This document shows positions 1 to 8,258 of a DNA stretch of 64,000 nucleotides, piece after piece. The stretch is from Bacteroidales bacterium (GTDB lineage: Bacteria; Bacteroidota; Bacteroidia; Bacteroidales; P3). Below the pieces are notes generated by a model. That model was not told the origin of the DNA. It did not search any database and worked only from the letters and a program-made list of their open reading frames with translations. The position numbers were made by a program, and so were the translations under genes. Location of the stretch: positions 62,001 through 126,000 of the forward strand of contig WQWA01000002.1 of NCBI GenBank assembly GCA_009785505.1. Direction: 5' to 3'. Position 1 is the first letter of the stretch, and every line of letters starts with the position of its first letter.

Positions 1-428
1 GCGACTTTAATGATGATCCAAACAATCGTGCGATAGAATATGTGCTGCGTGCCAAAAACAGAAGAAACCTAGGAGAAGGCGATTTGTTCAATCCGTTTTT
101 CGATATGCATAGAGCAGGGCTTGGAACATTGCCCTTTCGCGGTGCATGGAATTTATTTGATATGATTATAGTGAGCCAAAATATGATTGGTGGTAACGGA
201 GGATTTCAATTAATGCCTCCGCCAAGACCAGAAACAAGAAGAAATCGCAGAAACCAAAATTTTGAAGGAGTTATCTTCGGCAAGTGCGTGGCTGCACCAT
301 TTCTTTTTGAACCCCCGGAAGCTGGAAACCGTGCAGGTTACACATTCAGGTCGTTTCTCCCCGGACCGGGAAGATATCATGGTGGCTTTAGCGATCATTT
401 ACCGGTGTACATATTCATTTCAAGATAA
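1..428 (+). CDS. Secreted endonuclease/exonuclease/phosphatase family protein, C-terminal part
   Basis: Only the last ~142 codons are in the window; the frame is open from base 3 and the 5' end lies upstream. The visible part opens with DFNDDPNN, matching the metal/phosphate-binding GDFND motif of the EEP (DNase I-like) superfamily, and ends with GGFSDHLPVY, matching the catalytic SDH-P motif. Family members hydrolyse phosphodiester or phosphomonoester bonds. The next gene, a TonB-dependent receptor, begins 14 bases after the stop, then comes a DUF5689 lipoprotein, so the three are probably one operon. This EEP/receptor/DUF5689 grouping recurs in Bacteroidota and is thought to serve uptake of phosphorus- or nucleotide-containing compounds. 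Export cannot be confirmed because the N-terminus is missing. Confidence 0.85.
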   Translation, partial: DFNDDPNNRAIEYVLRAKNRRNLGEGDLFNPFFDMHRAGLGTLPFRGAWNLFDMIIVSQNMIGGNGGFQLMPPPRPETRRNRRNQNFEGVIFGKCVAAPFLFEPPEAGNRAGYTFRSFLPGPGRYHGGFSDHLPVYIFISR

Positions 429-442
429 AACAAACAAACCAT

Positions 443-3307
443 ATGAACTTACGTTTAACCCTAACAACAATCCTAATCGCAACGTCTGCGGTATTGTTTG
501 CTCAAACCGAGCAAATAACCGGAGTTGTCATCAACCGTGTCGGTGGAAATGCTCCGATAGAGGGTGCTGCAGTTTTAGTGACCAACAATGTTGACGAACA
601 CGTTGTAACATCCAATGAATTCGGACAATTCACAATTTCGAACTTGTCAGCCGGCACGTGGCGAATCATGATTTCTGCCGTAGATTTCGACAGTTATCAG
701 GCTTCATTAACCCTGCCTGCGGGTGCTACTCTGAATTTAGGAAACGTTTTCATGTTTCCGGAGTTAGACGTCTCAACAGTATCTGACGAAGGAATGGGTG
801 ATATGGAGTCCGAAGAAGGCGACCATCAAGGTGGCTTTGCTCTTTTGGGTGCACAAGATGTTTTTACAAGCAACTCATCAAGATTTAGTCAAATGCGTTT
901 CAGAGCAAGAGGTTACGAGTTCGGACTCAACAGAACTTTTCTCCATGGATTAGAAATGAGCGATATGAATACCGGAGCCTCTCCGTTTTCGCTCTGGGGC
1001 GGACTGAACGATGTGACCCGTAATCAAGACCGTTCAAGGGGTATGCAACCAACATCATACGGAATAGGCGGTGTGGCAGGAACAAACAATGTTCTCTTAC
1101 ATGCGTCAAGAATTCGCACAGGATGGCAAATCAATTACGCAAGTGCCTCTTCCGCTCGTTGGGCACATCGCTTGGGCGTAGCTTGGGCAAATCAACTCGC
1201 ACCGGGTTGGTATTTGGCAGTTATGGGCTCTGTTCGCTATACACCTGCAGACTATGTTTTTAACTGGAATAGAGGAGTTGAAGCACAAGGTGCATCTTAT
1301 TTTCTGTCATTGGAACGCCGATTTGGATTTGGAGAAAGTTTGTCGTTCACATTTTTTGGAGCACCGAATATGGCTAGTGCGATTGGTGGGGCTACACAAG
1401 AAGTTTTTGATTTGGTTGGTAATAATTTTTACAATCCGAATATGGGTTTTCAAAACGGACAAATCCGAAATGCACGCGTAAGAAATTCGCATGAGCCGGT
1501 TATGGTACTCGATTACAGCAACCGAATCAACCACCGACTACGTGTACAAGCCGCAACAAGTTTCCGTTTCGGACGAAACGGTTTCACCGCTTTGGACTGG
1601 CAAGATGCACCGGATCCGCGCCCCGACAACTTCCGACTTCTGCCGAGTTTTTTCTTAAATCCTGATTTTTCAAACTATAACCCTCTAAGAGCGATAGATA
1701 TTCGAGAAGGCTGGTTGACTGATCCAAGCGTTCGATATATCAATTGGGACGCGCTGTACAATGTGAATTTCAACGGTTGGGAAAGAGTAGATAGCGTTAC
1801 GGATAACGGTGTTCGACGTCCATACATTACCGGACGACGTTCGAGCTACGCCATCGAAAATCGTCGTCAAGATCAACTGGATTGGAATTCAGGCGTTACG
1901 ATCAACGCATTGCTCACAAATAATCTCAGATTAAATGCCGGCTTGACATATCGCTGGAACCGCACACATTACTTCAAAGAAATGTTCGATCTTTTAGGCG
2001 GAGAATTTTGGATTGATGTCAACCAATTTGCCGAACGTGCTATTGAAGGTGGTGGCAGTGATGATGGTGGCGATGACGGCGGGGGAGGAACACCTGTCGG
2101 AGATAGAATTCAAAACGACTTGAACAATCCTAATCGAGTCGTAAGAGTGGGTGACATTTATGGGTACAGCTATTTTTCTTTCACACAAAGAGGATCCGCT
2201 TGGGCTAATGCAAATATGTCTATCGGTAGAGACTTAGAGGTATATGTAGGAGCAGATATCGGATTCACATCGTTTCACAGAGAAGGTTTGTTTAGAAATG
2301 GATTATTTACGAGTCGCGATGAGCATGGAAATTTCATTGATAATTCTTATGGAAGATCTAACACGTACTCGTTTTTGAGTTATACGTTGCAAGCAGGTTT
2401 GAATTATCAAATCGGACGACCACACCTCATCAGTGCAAACGTGTTTTTCGGTCAAAAGCCACCGTTTTTTAGAGATGCTTTCCTTTCGCCAAGAACACGA
2501 AATTCAACCGTAGATAATTTAACACCGGAACGGATTTTTTCGACAGACATCATTTATAGCTTTCGTTTACCCGGAGCGAGATTCCGTGTAGGTGTGTTTT
2601 ATACCGAAATTCATGACAGAAGCAGGGTGAGATCATTTTATGACGATGTATTGCGAACCATGAGTAATTTTGCGATGAGCGGAATCTCTCAACGCCACAT
2701 AGGCGTAGAATTTGGTGGAGAAGTACATGTTTGGAACGGTATTTCGCTTAGAAGTGCAGTCGCATTCGGAGACTACAGATTCACATCAAATCCTCGACTC
2801 ACACTAACTGAGGACAATAGTGACAGAACACTTGTAGAAAATCAAACGGTATACTTTGACGGATTTTTTGTGTCGGGAACGCCGCAGTTGGCATCCGTGA
2901 TCGGCATCGAATATCGTGCCAGAGGAGGTTGGTGGGTAGGCACAGATTTGGCTTATTACGATTTTGCGTTTATTGATATGAATCCGCGTCGTCGCATGTC
3001 GGATGTTGGGGCAGATCTCACTTGCCCGGAAGAGCGTGCCAATATGACCCGACAAAAAAAGTTCACTCCCGGGTTTGTCCTCAACGCCAATTTCGGAAAT
3101 TGGTGGTCTTTACAAAACAGAAGGTATCAACTTGGTGTCATGTTTTCGGTTAGCAATATTCTAAACAACCAAAACATGCAGAGCGGCGGCTTCGAACAAT
3201 CACGCTTGAGACACGACAGAATAAACGACAACTACCATCCTTTTGCACCAAGATTATTCTACATGCCCGGCACATCATTTTTCCTTAACGTATTTTTCAG
3301 ATTTTAG
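443..3307 (+). CDS. TonB-dependent outer-membrane receptor with carboxypeptidase-regulatory-like N-domain
   Basis: 954 residues. A signal peptide (about 1-20, ending LFAQ) is followed by a carboxypeptidase-regulatory-like domain (about 25-95), a plug-like segment with FRARGYEFGLNRTFLHG (about 150-175), and a long aromatic-rich beta-barrel whose last residue is Phe (FFLNVFFRF), as expected for a BAM substrate. It would import a ligand across the outer membrane using TonB energy. It sits between a phosphodiesterase-like EEP enzyme and a DUF5689 lipoprotein (2 bases downstream), so the ligand may be a phosphorylated or nucleotide compound; this is inference. An Asp/Gly-rich stretch (GGGSDDGGDDGGGG, about residues 536-549) interrupts a probable extracellular loop. 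No SusD-like partner is present, so this is not a classical SusCD polysaccharide locus. Confidence 0.88.
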   Translation: MNLRLTLTTILIATSAVLFAQTEQITGVVINRVGGNAPIEGAAVLVTNNVDEHVVTSNEFGQFTISNLSAGTWRIMISAVDFDSYQASLTLPAGATLNLGNVFMFPELDVSTVSDEGMGDMESEEGDHQGGFALLGAQDVFTSNSSRFSQMRFRARGYEFGLNRTFLHGLEMSDMNTGASPFSLWGGLNDVTRNQDRSRGMQPTSYGIGGVAGTNNVLLHASRIRTGWQINYASASSARWAHRLGVAWANQLAPGWYLAVMGSVRYTPADYVFNWNRGVEAQGASYFLSLERRFGFGESLSFTFFGAPNMASAIGGATQEVFDLVGNNFYNPNMGFQNGQIRNARVRNSHEPVMVLDYSNRINHRLRVQAATSFRFGRNGFTALDWQDAPDPRPDNFRLLPSFFLNPDFSNYNPLRAIDIREGWLTDPSVRYINWDALYNVNFNGWERVDSVTDNGVRRPYITGRRSSYAIENRRQDQLDWNSGVTINALLTNNLRLNAGLTYRWNRTHYFKEMFDLLGGEFWIDVNQFAERAIEGGGSDDGGDDGGGGTPVGDRIQNDLNNPNRVVRVGDIYGYSYFSFTQRGSAWANANMSIGRDLEVYVGADIGFTSFHREGLFRNGLFTSRDEHGNFIDNSYGRSNTYSFLSYTLQAGLNYQIGRPHLISANVFFGQKPPFFRDAFLSPRTRNSTVDNLTPERIFSTDIIYSFRLPGARFRVGVFYTEIHDRSRVRSFYDDVLRTMSNFAMSGISQRHIGVEFGGEVHVWNGISLRSAVAFGDYRFTSNPRLTLTEDNSDRTLVENQTVYFDGFFVSGTPQLASVIGIEYRARGGWWVGTDLAYYDFAFIDMNPRRRMSDVGADLTCPEERANMTRQKKFTPGFVLNANFGNWWSLQNRRYQLGVMFSVSNILNNQNMQSGGFEQSRLRHDRINDNYHPFAPRLFYMPGTSFFLNVFFRF

Positions 3308-3309
3308 AT

Positions 3310-4467
3310 ATGAAAGCAATAAAAAACCTCAGCCTTCTTGCGCTTATCGCAGTAATGTTCACCGCGTGTTTCAACTTTGATGAGCCGGAACGATTTGAAC
3401 CAAGAGAACCATCTGACCGTTCGAAAATCATCACCATTGATTCTCTCAAACGAATGTTGTGGGACTTGCCAAACACGTTCAATCCAATAGGTCAAGCTTG
3501 GGAAGCTACTGTTCACGCTGCTCAAATTCCGTACGATGTTTATATTCAAGGACGAATAATTTCTGATGACAGAGATGGAAATTTTTTCAATCAGATACTC
3601 ATTCAAGACGAAACAAGCGGAATCAATGTGAGAATAGGACGAACAGGATTGTACAATTTTTACAGACGTGGACAAACCATCTATGTGAGAATGCAGGGTT
3701 TAACACTTGCTTTCCGCAGAGGCATGTACGAAATTGGCGATGGACCGGATCAAGGTTATTGGTCTATTCCACGAACAAGTAATCCGGCGAATTTTCCAAC
3801 CACAGCAATCACTGTGCCGGCGTTTATCGATCACCATATTTTAGCAGGAGCACAAGTACAAGCTGGCGACATGCACATTTCGCCACAACTTATAACCCTT
3901 GATACGTTTCCAAGAATGACCGTAAGTGATGGCCCGAGATGGCATGTTCCAAACAACGGAAGATACAACATGACGCTGGGAAAATTGGTGCGAATCAACA
4001 ACGTGAGACATGTCGGAGTCAATGATTTTTTCGGAATGTTTTGGGAAACTCTCGAAGGAAATACTGTTCCTGAACAGATATCTTTGAGGCTTGACGAGGA
4101 ATACTTGCAAAATAATCCAATTCGCACATGGGCACTCAATGCACAAGACGCATCAAGAATAATGTTTCGTGCATATTTAGATCAGACGTTTATTGGATAT
4201 AGAAGAGCACCATCAGGGTCAGGATTAAGCGTAACCCAAGTGTTTGAAGAAATAGAAACAGGCGAACTAATTAGAGTTAGAACGAGCGGTTTTGCACGTT
4301 TTGCAGGAAATACAATACCGGAAGGTCCGATTGATCTTATAGGTGTGTTATCGCTTCACACCGACAGACACGGGTCTTGGTTTGGACGTGGTTCCGGTGA
4401 TTTTCCGGATTATCTAATTGCAATTCGTGATTTGAGAGATGTAATAATAATGCCATCGTCTCCATAA
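3310..4467 (+). CDS. DUF5689 domain lipoprotein
   Basis: 385 residues. The N-terminal hydrophobic segment ends in a lipobox (MFTAC, Cys20), so the mature protein is probably a lipoprotein at the outer membrane. The segment GRIISDDRDGNFFNQ followed by IQDETSGINVRIG is characteristic of DUF5689, a Bacteroidota family with OB-fold-like character often encoded next to TonB-dependent receptors and EEP enzymes. Its gene starts 2 bases after the receptor stop, so the two are translationally close. It probably serves as a surface partner that binds or presents substrate for the EEP enzyme or the receptor, but no activity is established. The response regulator gene follows after 27 bases and could be co-transcribed. 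Confidence 0.82.
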   Translation: MKAIKNLSLLALIAVMFTACFNFDEPERFEPREPSDRSKIITIDSLKRMLWDLPNTFNPIGQAWEATVHAAQIPYDVYIQGRIISDDRDGNFFNQILIQDETSGINVRIGRTGLYNFYRRGQTIYVRMQGLTLAFRRGMYEIGDGPDQGYWSIPRTSNPANFPTTAITVPAFIDHHILAGAQVQAGDMHISPQLITLDTFPRMTVSDGPRWHVPNNGRYNMTLGKLVRINNVRHVGVNDFFGMFWETLEGNTVPEQISLRLDEEYLQNNPIRTWALNAQDASRIMFRAYLDQTFIGYRRAPSGSGLSVTQVFEEIETGELIRVRTSGFARFAGNTIPEGPIDLIGVLSLHTDRHGSWFGRGSGDFPDYLIAIRDLRDVIIMPSSP

Positions 4468-4494
4468 AAACCCAACCTCAAGAATTTAATCTCC

Positions 4495-5181
4495 ATGAAC
4501 AGTAAAAAAGTATTATTAGTTGATGACGAGCCGGATATCCTGGAATTTCTAAAATACAATTTGGAAAAAGCCGAGTTCGAAGTAATTACTGCTAAAAACG
4601 GAAAAGAAGCTATTGCGTTGGCAGAAAAAGCAAACCCGGATTTGATCGTTTTAGATGTGATGATGCCGGAAATGGATGGTGTTGAAACGTGTCACGAACT
4701 TCGAAAAATAGATAAACTTGCACAAACCTTGATTGTCTTTCTTACCGCGCGTGGCGAAGACTATTCGCAGATTGCAGGTTTCGGAGCAGGTGCCGACGAC
4801 TATATCACAAAGCCTATCAGCCCGAAACTTTTTATCACAAAAATTAACGCTTTGCTCAAACGTTCTTACCCTGTTGAAAAAAGAGGGCTCAAAACGAAAA
4901 CTCAAACCAGAGATATTGTCATTGACCGTGAAAGGTTTATCGTAATCAAAAACGGCGAACCATTTTCACTGCCGAGAAAAGAATTCCAACTGCTCGAACT
5001 GCTGGCTTCCAAACCCGGAAAAGTGTTTACAAGGCACGAAATTTTTAGCGAAGTTTGGGGCGACAATGTGGTTGTAGGCGACAGAACAATAGATGTGCAT
5101 GTGCGAAAAATCCGAGACCGTTTGAACTTGGATACTATAAAGACTGTGAAGGGCGTTGGCTATAAATTCGAAGACGAGTGA
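4495..5181 (+). CDS. OmpR/PhoB-family response regulator
   Basis: 228 residues. The receiver domain (about 4-118) has the acidic pair D10/D11, phospho-acceptor D54 (IVLDVMMPEMDG), T84 and K106 (TKP). A winged-helix OmpR-type DNA-binding domain (about 130-226) has LPRKEFQLLELLASKPG and ends with IKTVKGVGYKF. It is a transcription factor controlled by the histidine kinase whose GTG start overlaps its stop by four bases (GTGA). Receiver and effector are closest in look to PhoB-like regulators of Bacteroidota. Because it follows an EEP/TonB receptor/DUF5689 operon, control of phosphorus acquisition is a reasonable hypothesis, but the sequence shows no Pho box I can identify. Confidence 0.92.
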   Translation: MNSKKVLLVDDEPDILEFLKYNLEKAEFEVITAKNGKEAIALAEKANPDLIVLDVMMPEMDGVETCHELRKIDKLAQTLIVFLTARGEDYSQIAGFGAGADDYITKPISPKLFITKINALLKRSYPVEKRGLKTKTQTRDIVIDRERFIVIKNGEPFSLPRKEFQLLELLASKPGKVFTRHEIFSEVWGDNVVVGDRTIDVHVRKIRDRLNLDTIKTVKGVGYKFEDE

Positions 5182-6227
5182 CCTTTAAAAAATACGTCAG
5201 TTCCAATCAGATTGCACTGATTGCTGCGGCATCGGTTTGCTTATTTAGCATCGGTTTGGCACTTATTCTGCAACACGTGCAATGGGCATATTGGCTCACA
5301 ATATCGGCTGTTGTTGCTTTGTTTGTTAGTTCGTATTTGGTTTTTCAATTTTTGCTTAAAAAATTTGTTGAAAATCGCCTGAAAGTTATTTACAAAACCA
5401 TTTATTCGAAAAAGAAAACACGAGACGATTTTTTGAAAATACATCGTGAACTCGGGCTTTCCGGCGTTGAACAAGAAGTTCAAAATTGGCTGTTGAAGCA
5501 AGAGGTGGCTTTAGAAAAAATGAAAGAAATCGAAGCCTATCGCAGAGAATTTTTGGGAAATATTTCACACGAATTAAAAACACCGGTTTTTAACATACAA
5601 GGCTATATTTCTACGCTTTTAGACGGAGCAATCAACGATCCGGACGTCAATCGAAATTATTTAGAACGCACCGAAATAAGCCTCGAACGCATGATTTCGA
5701 TTATCAACGATTTGGATATTATTTCGCAATTTGAAAACAATCAAGTCGTACCACATTATTCGAAGTTCAATCTCGAAAATTTGATTAAAGAAGTCTTTGA
5801 CGATTTTGAAATCAAAGCCAAAGAACGTGGTGTGCAACTTTCATTTAGAAACAAAACGAAATCAGAGCCGATAGTTTATGCCGACAACCAACAAATCAAA
5901 CAAGTTGTTTCAAATTTAATTGAAAATTCAATTCGCTATCTCGACAAAGATGATCCGTACGCAAAAGTTACCATTTACGATATGCACGAAAAAGTTTTAG
6001 TGGAAATTTCCGACAACGGCATCGGCGTTGCAGAAAGCGATTTACCACGAATTTTCGAGCGATTTTATCGAACCGATAAAGCACGTTCTCGCGAAAAAGG
6101 CGGTTCGGGCTTGGGTTTAGCCATTGTGAGGCATATTATCAATGCTCACCATCAAAACATTTCTGCGAGAAGCACAATCGGAGAAGGTACAACGTTTGGT
6201 TTTACACTCGACAAAGCTAATCAATGA
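5178..6227 (+). CDS. PhoR-like sensor histidine kinase
   Basis: 349 residues from a GTG start that overlaps the regulator stop (GTGA), implying translational coupling. Two transmembrane helices (about 12-32 and 38-60) are separated by only a few residues, so there is no periplasmic sensor domain. The HisKA domain carries the phospho-acceptor H131 in GNISHELKTP. The HATPase_c domain has an N box (NLIENSIRYLD), a G1 box (DNGIG), an F-type segment (IFERFYRTDKARS) and a G2 box (GGSGLGLAIV). It should autophosphorylate and pass phosphate to D54 of the neighbouring regulator. The lack of a sensing domain resembles PhoR-type kinases that read a transporter or membrane partner rather than a ligand; that is inference. 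Confidence 0.92.
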   Translation: MTFKKYVSSNQIALIAAASVCLFSIGLALILQHVQWAYWLTISAVVALFVSSYLVFQFLLKKFVENRLKVIYKTIYSKKKTRDDFLKIHRELGLSGVEQEVQNWLLKQEVALEKMKEIEAYRREFLGNISHELKTPVFNIQGYISTLLDGAINDPDVNRNYLERTEISLERMISIINDLDIISQFENNQVVPHYSKFNLENLIKEVFDDFEIKAKERGVQLSFRNKTKSEPIVYADNQQIKQVVSNLIENSIRYLDKDDPYAKVTIYDMHEKVLVEISDNGIGVAESDLPRIFERFYRTDKARSREKGGSGLGLAIVRHIINAHHQNISARSTIGEGTTFGFTLDKANQ

Positions 6228-6290
6228 CACACGGGCGTTTCGACTCCGCTCAACGACTGTGTGTTTCGGTGGCTGAGCGGAGTCGAAGCT
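6228..6290. repeat. Inverted-repeat element between convergent genes
   Basis: Perfect 14-base arms TTCGACTCCGCTCA (6239-6252) and TGAGCGGAGTCGAA (6274-6287) flank a 21-base loop. The element fills almost all the space between the convergent kinase and HtrA genes, whose stops lie 11 and 7 bases away from the arms. It may act as a bidirectional transcription end, although no U-tract follows. Similar TTCGACTCCGCTCA palindromes are common intergenic repeats in Bacteroidota. Confidence 0.7.
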
Positions 6291-6294
6291 GCCA

Positions 6295-7494
6295 CTACCA
6301 TTCTTTCACAACACGCCTTTCGGTACCGCCTTCGTTGTCTTGTAAAAGTACTTCAGCCATTGAGGTTCGACCATTTCGCATATAGGTCAATTGGATGGTT
6401 TCTCCCGGGCGAAGTTGTCCGATAATTTCGAAAAAATCACCGCCGGTATTAATAGGTCTTCCATTTATTTCCATCATAATATCGCCAACTCTAAGTCCTG
6501 CGACTTCAACAGCACCGCCCGGAGTAATGCGTTCGATACGCAAACCGTCCATATTATTGAAGTTATTATCTTCGTTGGCTTGATACATCGGAACAAACAA
6601 AAGTCCTAAAAATGCCCGTTGCACCTCGCCAAACGTGCGTAAATCTTCACTCACTTTTCTCGCAGTATTGACCGGAACAGCAAATGAATATCCCGAAAAC
6701 GCTCCGCTTGGCGTTGCGATTGCAGTATTGATACCGATTAATTCGCCGTATAAATTGACCAAAGCACCTCCGCTGTTTCCTCGATTTACGGCTGCGTCGG
6801 TTTGAATAAACGACTCAATCGGAGGACCGCCTCCGATCGCCGCCATACGTCTCGATATGATGGGGATGTTTCTTGCTTTTGCACTAACAATTCCTGCAGT
6901 TACGGTCGAATTGAGATTAAACGGATTTCCAACAGCAAGCACCCATTGTCCAACTCTAACTTCATCGGAATTTCCAAATGTTAGATAGTTTAAATTTTGA
7001 GCATCAACTCTCAACAAGGCAATATCTGTCGAGGGGTCTGAACCTACAATGGTTGCAGGGAGTGTTCTTCGATTGTTAAATGTTATTTCAATTCTTTCGG
7101 CTCCTTGTATCACGTGATTATTCGTAATGATATACCCGTCGGGCGAAATCACAACTCCTGAGCCAAAGCCCTCTACACGTTGTGGCGAGCGTGGTGATCG
7201 TGCGGACGGTCGTCCGAAAAAATGTTCAAAAAATCCAAAATAATCGTCATAAAATCGAGGTCTGACCAAAAACTCCGACTTAACGTGAACGACCGCATTG
7301 ATCGAGCGTTCGGCAGCATCTTCAAAACTTGGAAGGTTTCCCGACGACATTGGTCTGACGGCCGGCGTTCGAGGTTGTGGATTTTCGGACAACGTGTGCT
7401 GGGTTGTTTTTGCAAAAATCCTCACGGAAAACAGGGATACACTAACGCTGATCAATATGATAATCAAACTGAAAAGCAAGATTTTTTTGTTCAT
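6295..7494 (-). CDS. HtrA/DegP-like periplasmic serine protease with one PDZ domain
   Basis: 399 residues. An N-terminal hydrophobic segment (about 5-27) is a signal anchor or uncleaved signal peptide. The trypsin-like domain has the full catalytic triad: H127 (TNNHV), D157 (STDIALL) and S241 (GNSGGAL). One PDZ domain follows (about 295-390, with GLRVGDIMMEINGRPI). With a single PDZ and a membrane anchor it resembles DegS/DegQ-type proteins more than two-PDZ DegP. It would degrade or refold misfolded envelope proteins, relevant to the heavy load of outer-membrane and T9SS proteins encoded nearby. Transcribed alone, convergent with the kinase. A 15-residue Phe/Arg/Ser-rich insert near residues 85-105 corresponds to the family's LA loop. 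Confidence 0.93.
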   Translation of the reverse strand: MNKKILLFSLIIILISVSVSLFSVRIFAKTTQHTLSENPQPRTPAVRPMSSGNLPSFEDAAERSINAVVHVKSEFLVRPRFYDDYFGFFEHFFGRPSARSPRSPQRVEGFGSGVVISPDGYIITNNHVIQGAERIEITFNNRRTLPATIVGSDPSTDIALLRVDAQNLNYLTFGNSDEVRVGQWVLAVGNPFNLNSTVTAGIVSAKARNIPIISRRMAAIGGGPPIESFIQTDAAVNRGNSGGALVNLYGELIGINTAIATPSGAFSGYSFAVPVNTARKVSEDLRTFGEVQRAFLGLLFVPMYQANEDNNFNNMDGLRIERITPGGAVEVAGLRVGDIMMEINGRPINTGGDFFEIIGQLRPGETIQLTYMRNGRTSMAEVLLQDNEGGTERRVVKEW

Positions 7495-7612
7495 AAGCGT
7501 TGCTTTTTATTTTTGTTACCGCAAAAACTGTTCCAAACCGACAAAAAAATGATAAAACTCATAAAGTTTAATAAGCTCGAAATCCGCCATGTTCGAATTC
7601 AATAAAATTTCG

Positions 7613-7620
7613 TATCTTTG
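7613..7620 (+). promoter_or_regulatory. -7 promoter box TATCTTTG
   Basis: An exact Bacteroidetes -7 box ends 8 bases before the acetyltransferase ATG, so the transcript would have almost no 5' leader. A clear TTTG -33 box was not seen. Confidence 0.6.
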
Positions 7621-7628
7621 CAAAGTTT

Positions 7629-8189
7629 ATGAACAAACAACCATTTGAAATAAGTCTTAAAGCTTTAGAGCCTGCTGACGTTCCAACGTTGTTGAAATGG
7701 GAGAATAATCAGAGTGTTTGGACTATAAGCGAAACAGTAGAACCGCTTTCTAAATACAAATTGGACACCTATATCAAGCAAACACTGACGTTTGACGTGT
7801 TCGGGCTTCGTCAGTTGCGGCTGATGATTCACCGAGTTTTCGATTCGAGTTTAGACATTACAGAACCAATTGGAACGATTGATTTATTTGAGTTTGATCC
7901 TATTAACAAACACGCAGGAATCGGTATCATGTTGCTTAAAGAGCACCAAGGACAAGGCATTGGAAAGATCGCTCTCGACCAATTTTTGGTCTATTGTTTT
8001 GAAAGATTACAACTCCATTCGGTGTATGCAAATATTTCAGAAACGAATATCAACAGCATAAAGTTTTTTGAAAACTACGGTTTCAAAAAGGTCGCAGAAT
8101 ATAAGGAGTTTCTTTATGAAAACGAAAAATTTGTGTCACAATTAACTTATCAATTCATTAACACGTCATTGCGAACTGCGAAGCAGTGA
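7629..8189 (+). CDS. GNAT-family N-acetyltransferase
   Basis: 186 residues. The acetyl-CoA binding segment reads IGIMLLKEHQGQGIGKIAL (QGQGIG matches Q/R-x-x-G-x-G/A), followed by the motif NINSIKFFENYGFKKV typical of RimJ/RimL-like GNATs. The substrate, a protein N-terminus, amino sugar or small amine, cannot be predicted. The ATG lies 8 bases after a TATCTTTG box. The last residues (SLRTAKQ) and the stop codon are encoded by a dispersed repeat element that begins at 8164, so the native C-terminus was probably different before insertion. GltX follows after the repeat on the same strand and may be co-transcribed. Confidence 0.85.
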   Translation: MNKQPFEISLKALEPADVPTLLKWENNQSVWTISETVEPLSKYKLDTYIKQTLTFDVFGLRQLRLMIHRVFDSSLDITEPIGTIDLFEFDPINKHAGIGIMLLKEHQGQGIGKIALDQFLVYCFERLQLHSVYANISETNINSIKFFENYGFKKVAEYKEFLYENEKFVSQLTYQFINTSLRTAKQ

Positions 8190-8235
8190 AGCAATCCAAA
8201 AGTCAATAAATAGCTTCGCTACGCTCGCAATGACG
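8164..8235. repeat. CGTCATTGCGA-type inverted-repeat element, copy 1
   Basis: 72 bases with perfect 11-base terminal inverted repeats CGTCATTGCGA (8164-8174) and TCGCAATGACG (8225-8235), and an internal GAAGCAATCC. It overlaps the 3' end of the acetyltransferase gene and supplies its stop codon. Related copies lie at 25123-25198 and 54905-54976. Confidence 0.85.
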
Positions 8236-8258
8236 ACAACAAAACAACAGAAAACTCT

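Noticed and set aside
443..4467. Could be a SusC/SusD polysaccharide utilisation locus
   Set aside because: The downstream lipoprotein has the DUF5689 signature, not SusD TPR features, and no glycoside hydrolase is nearby.
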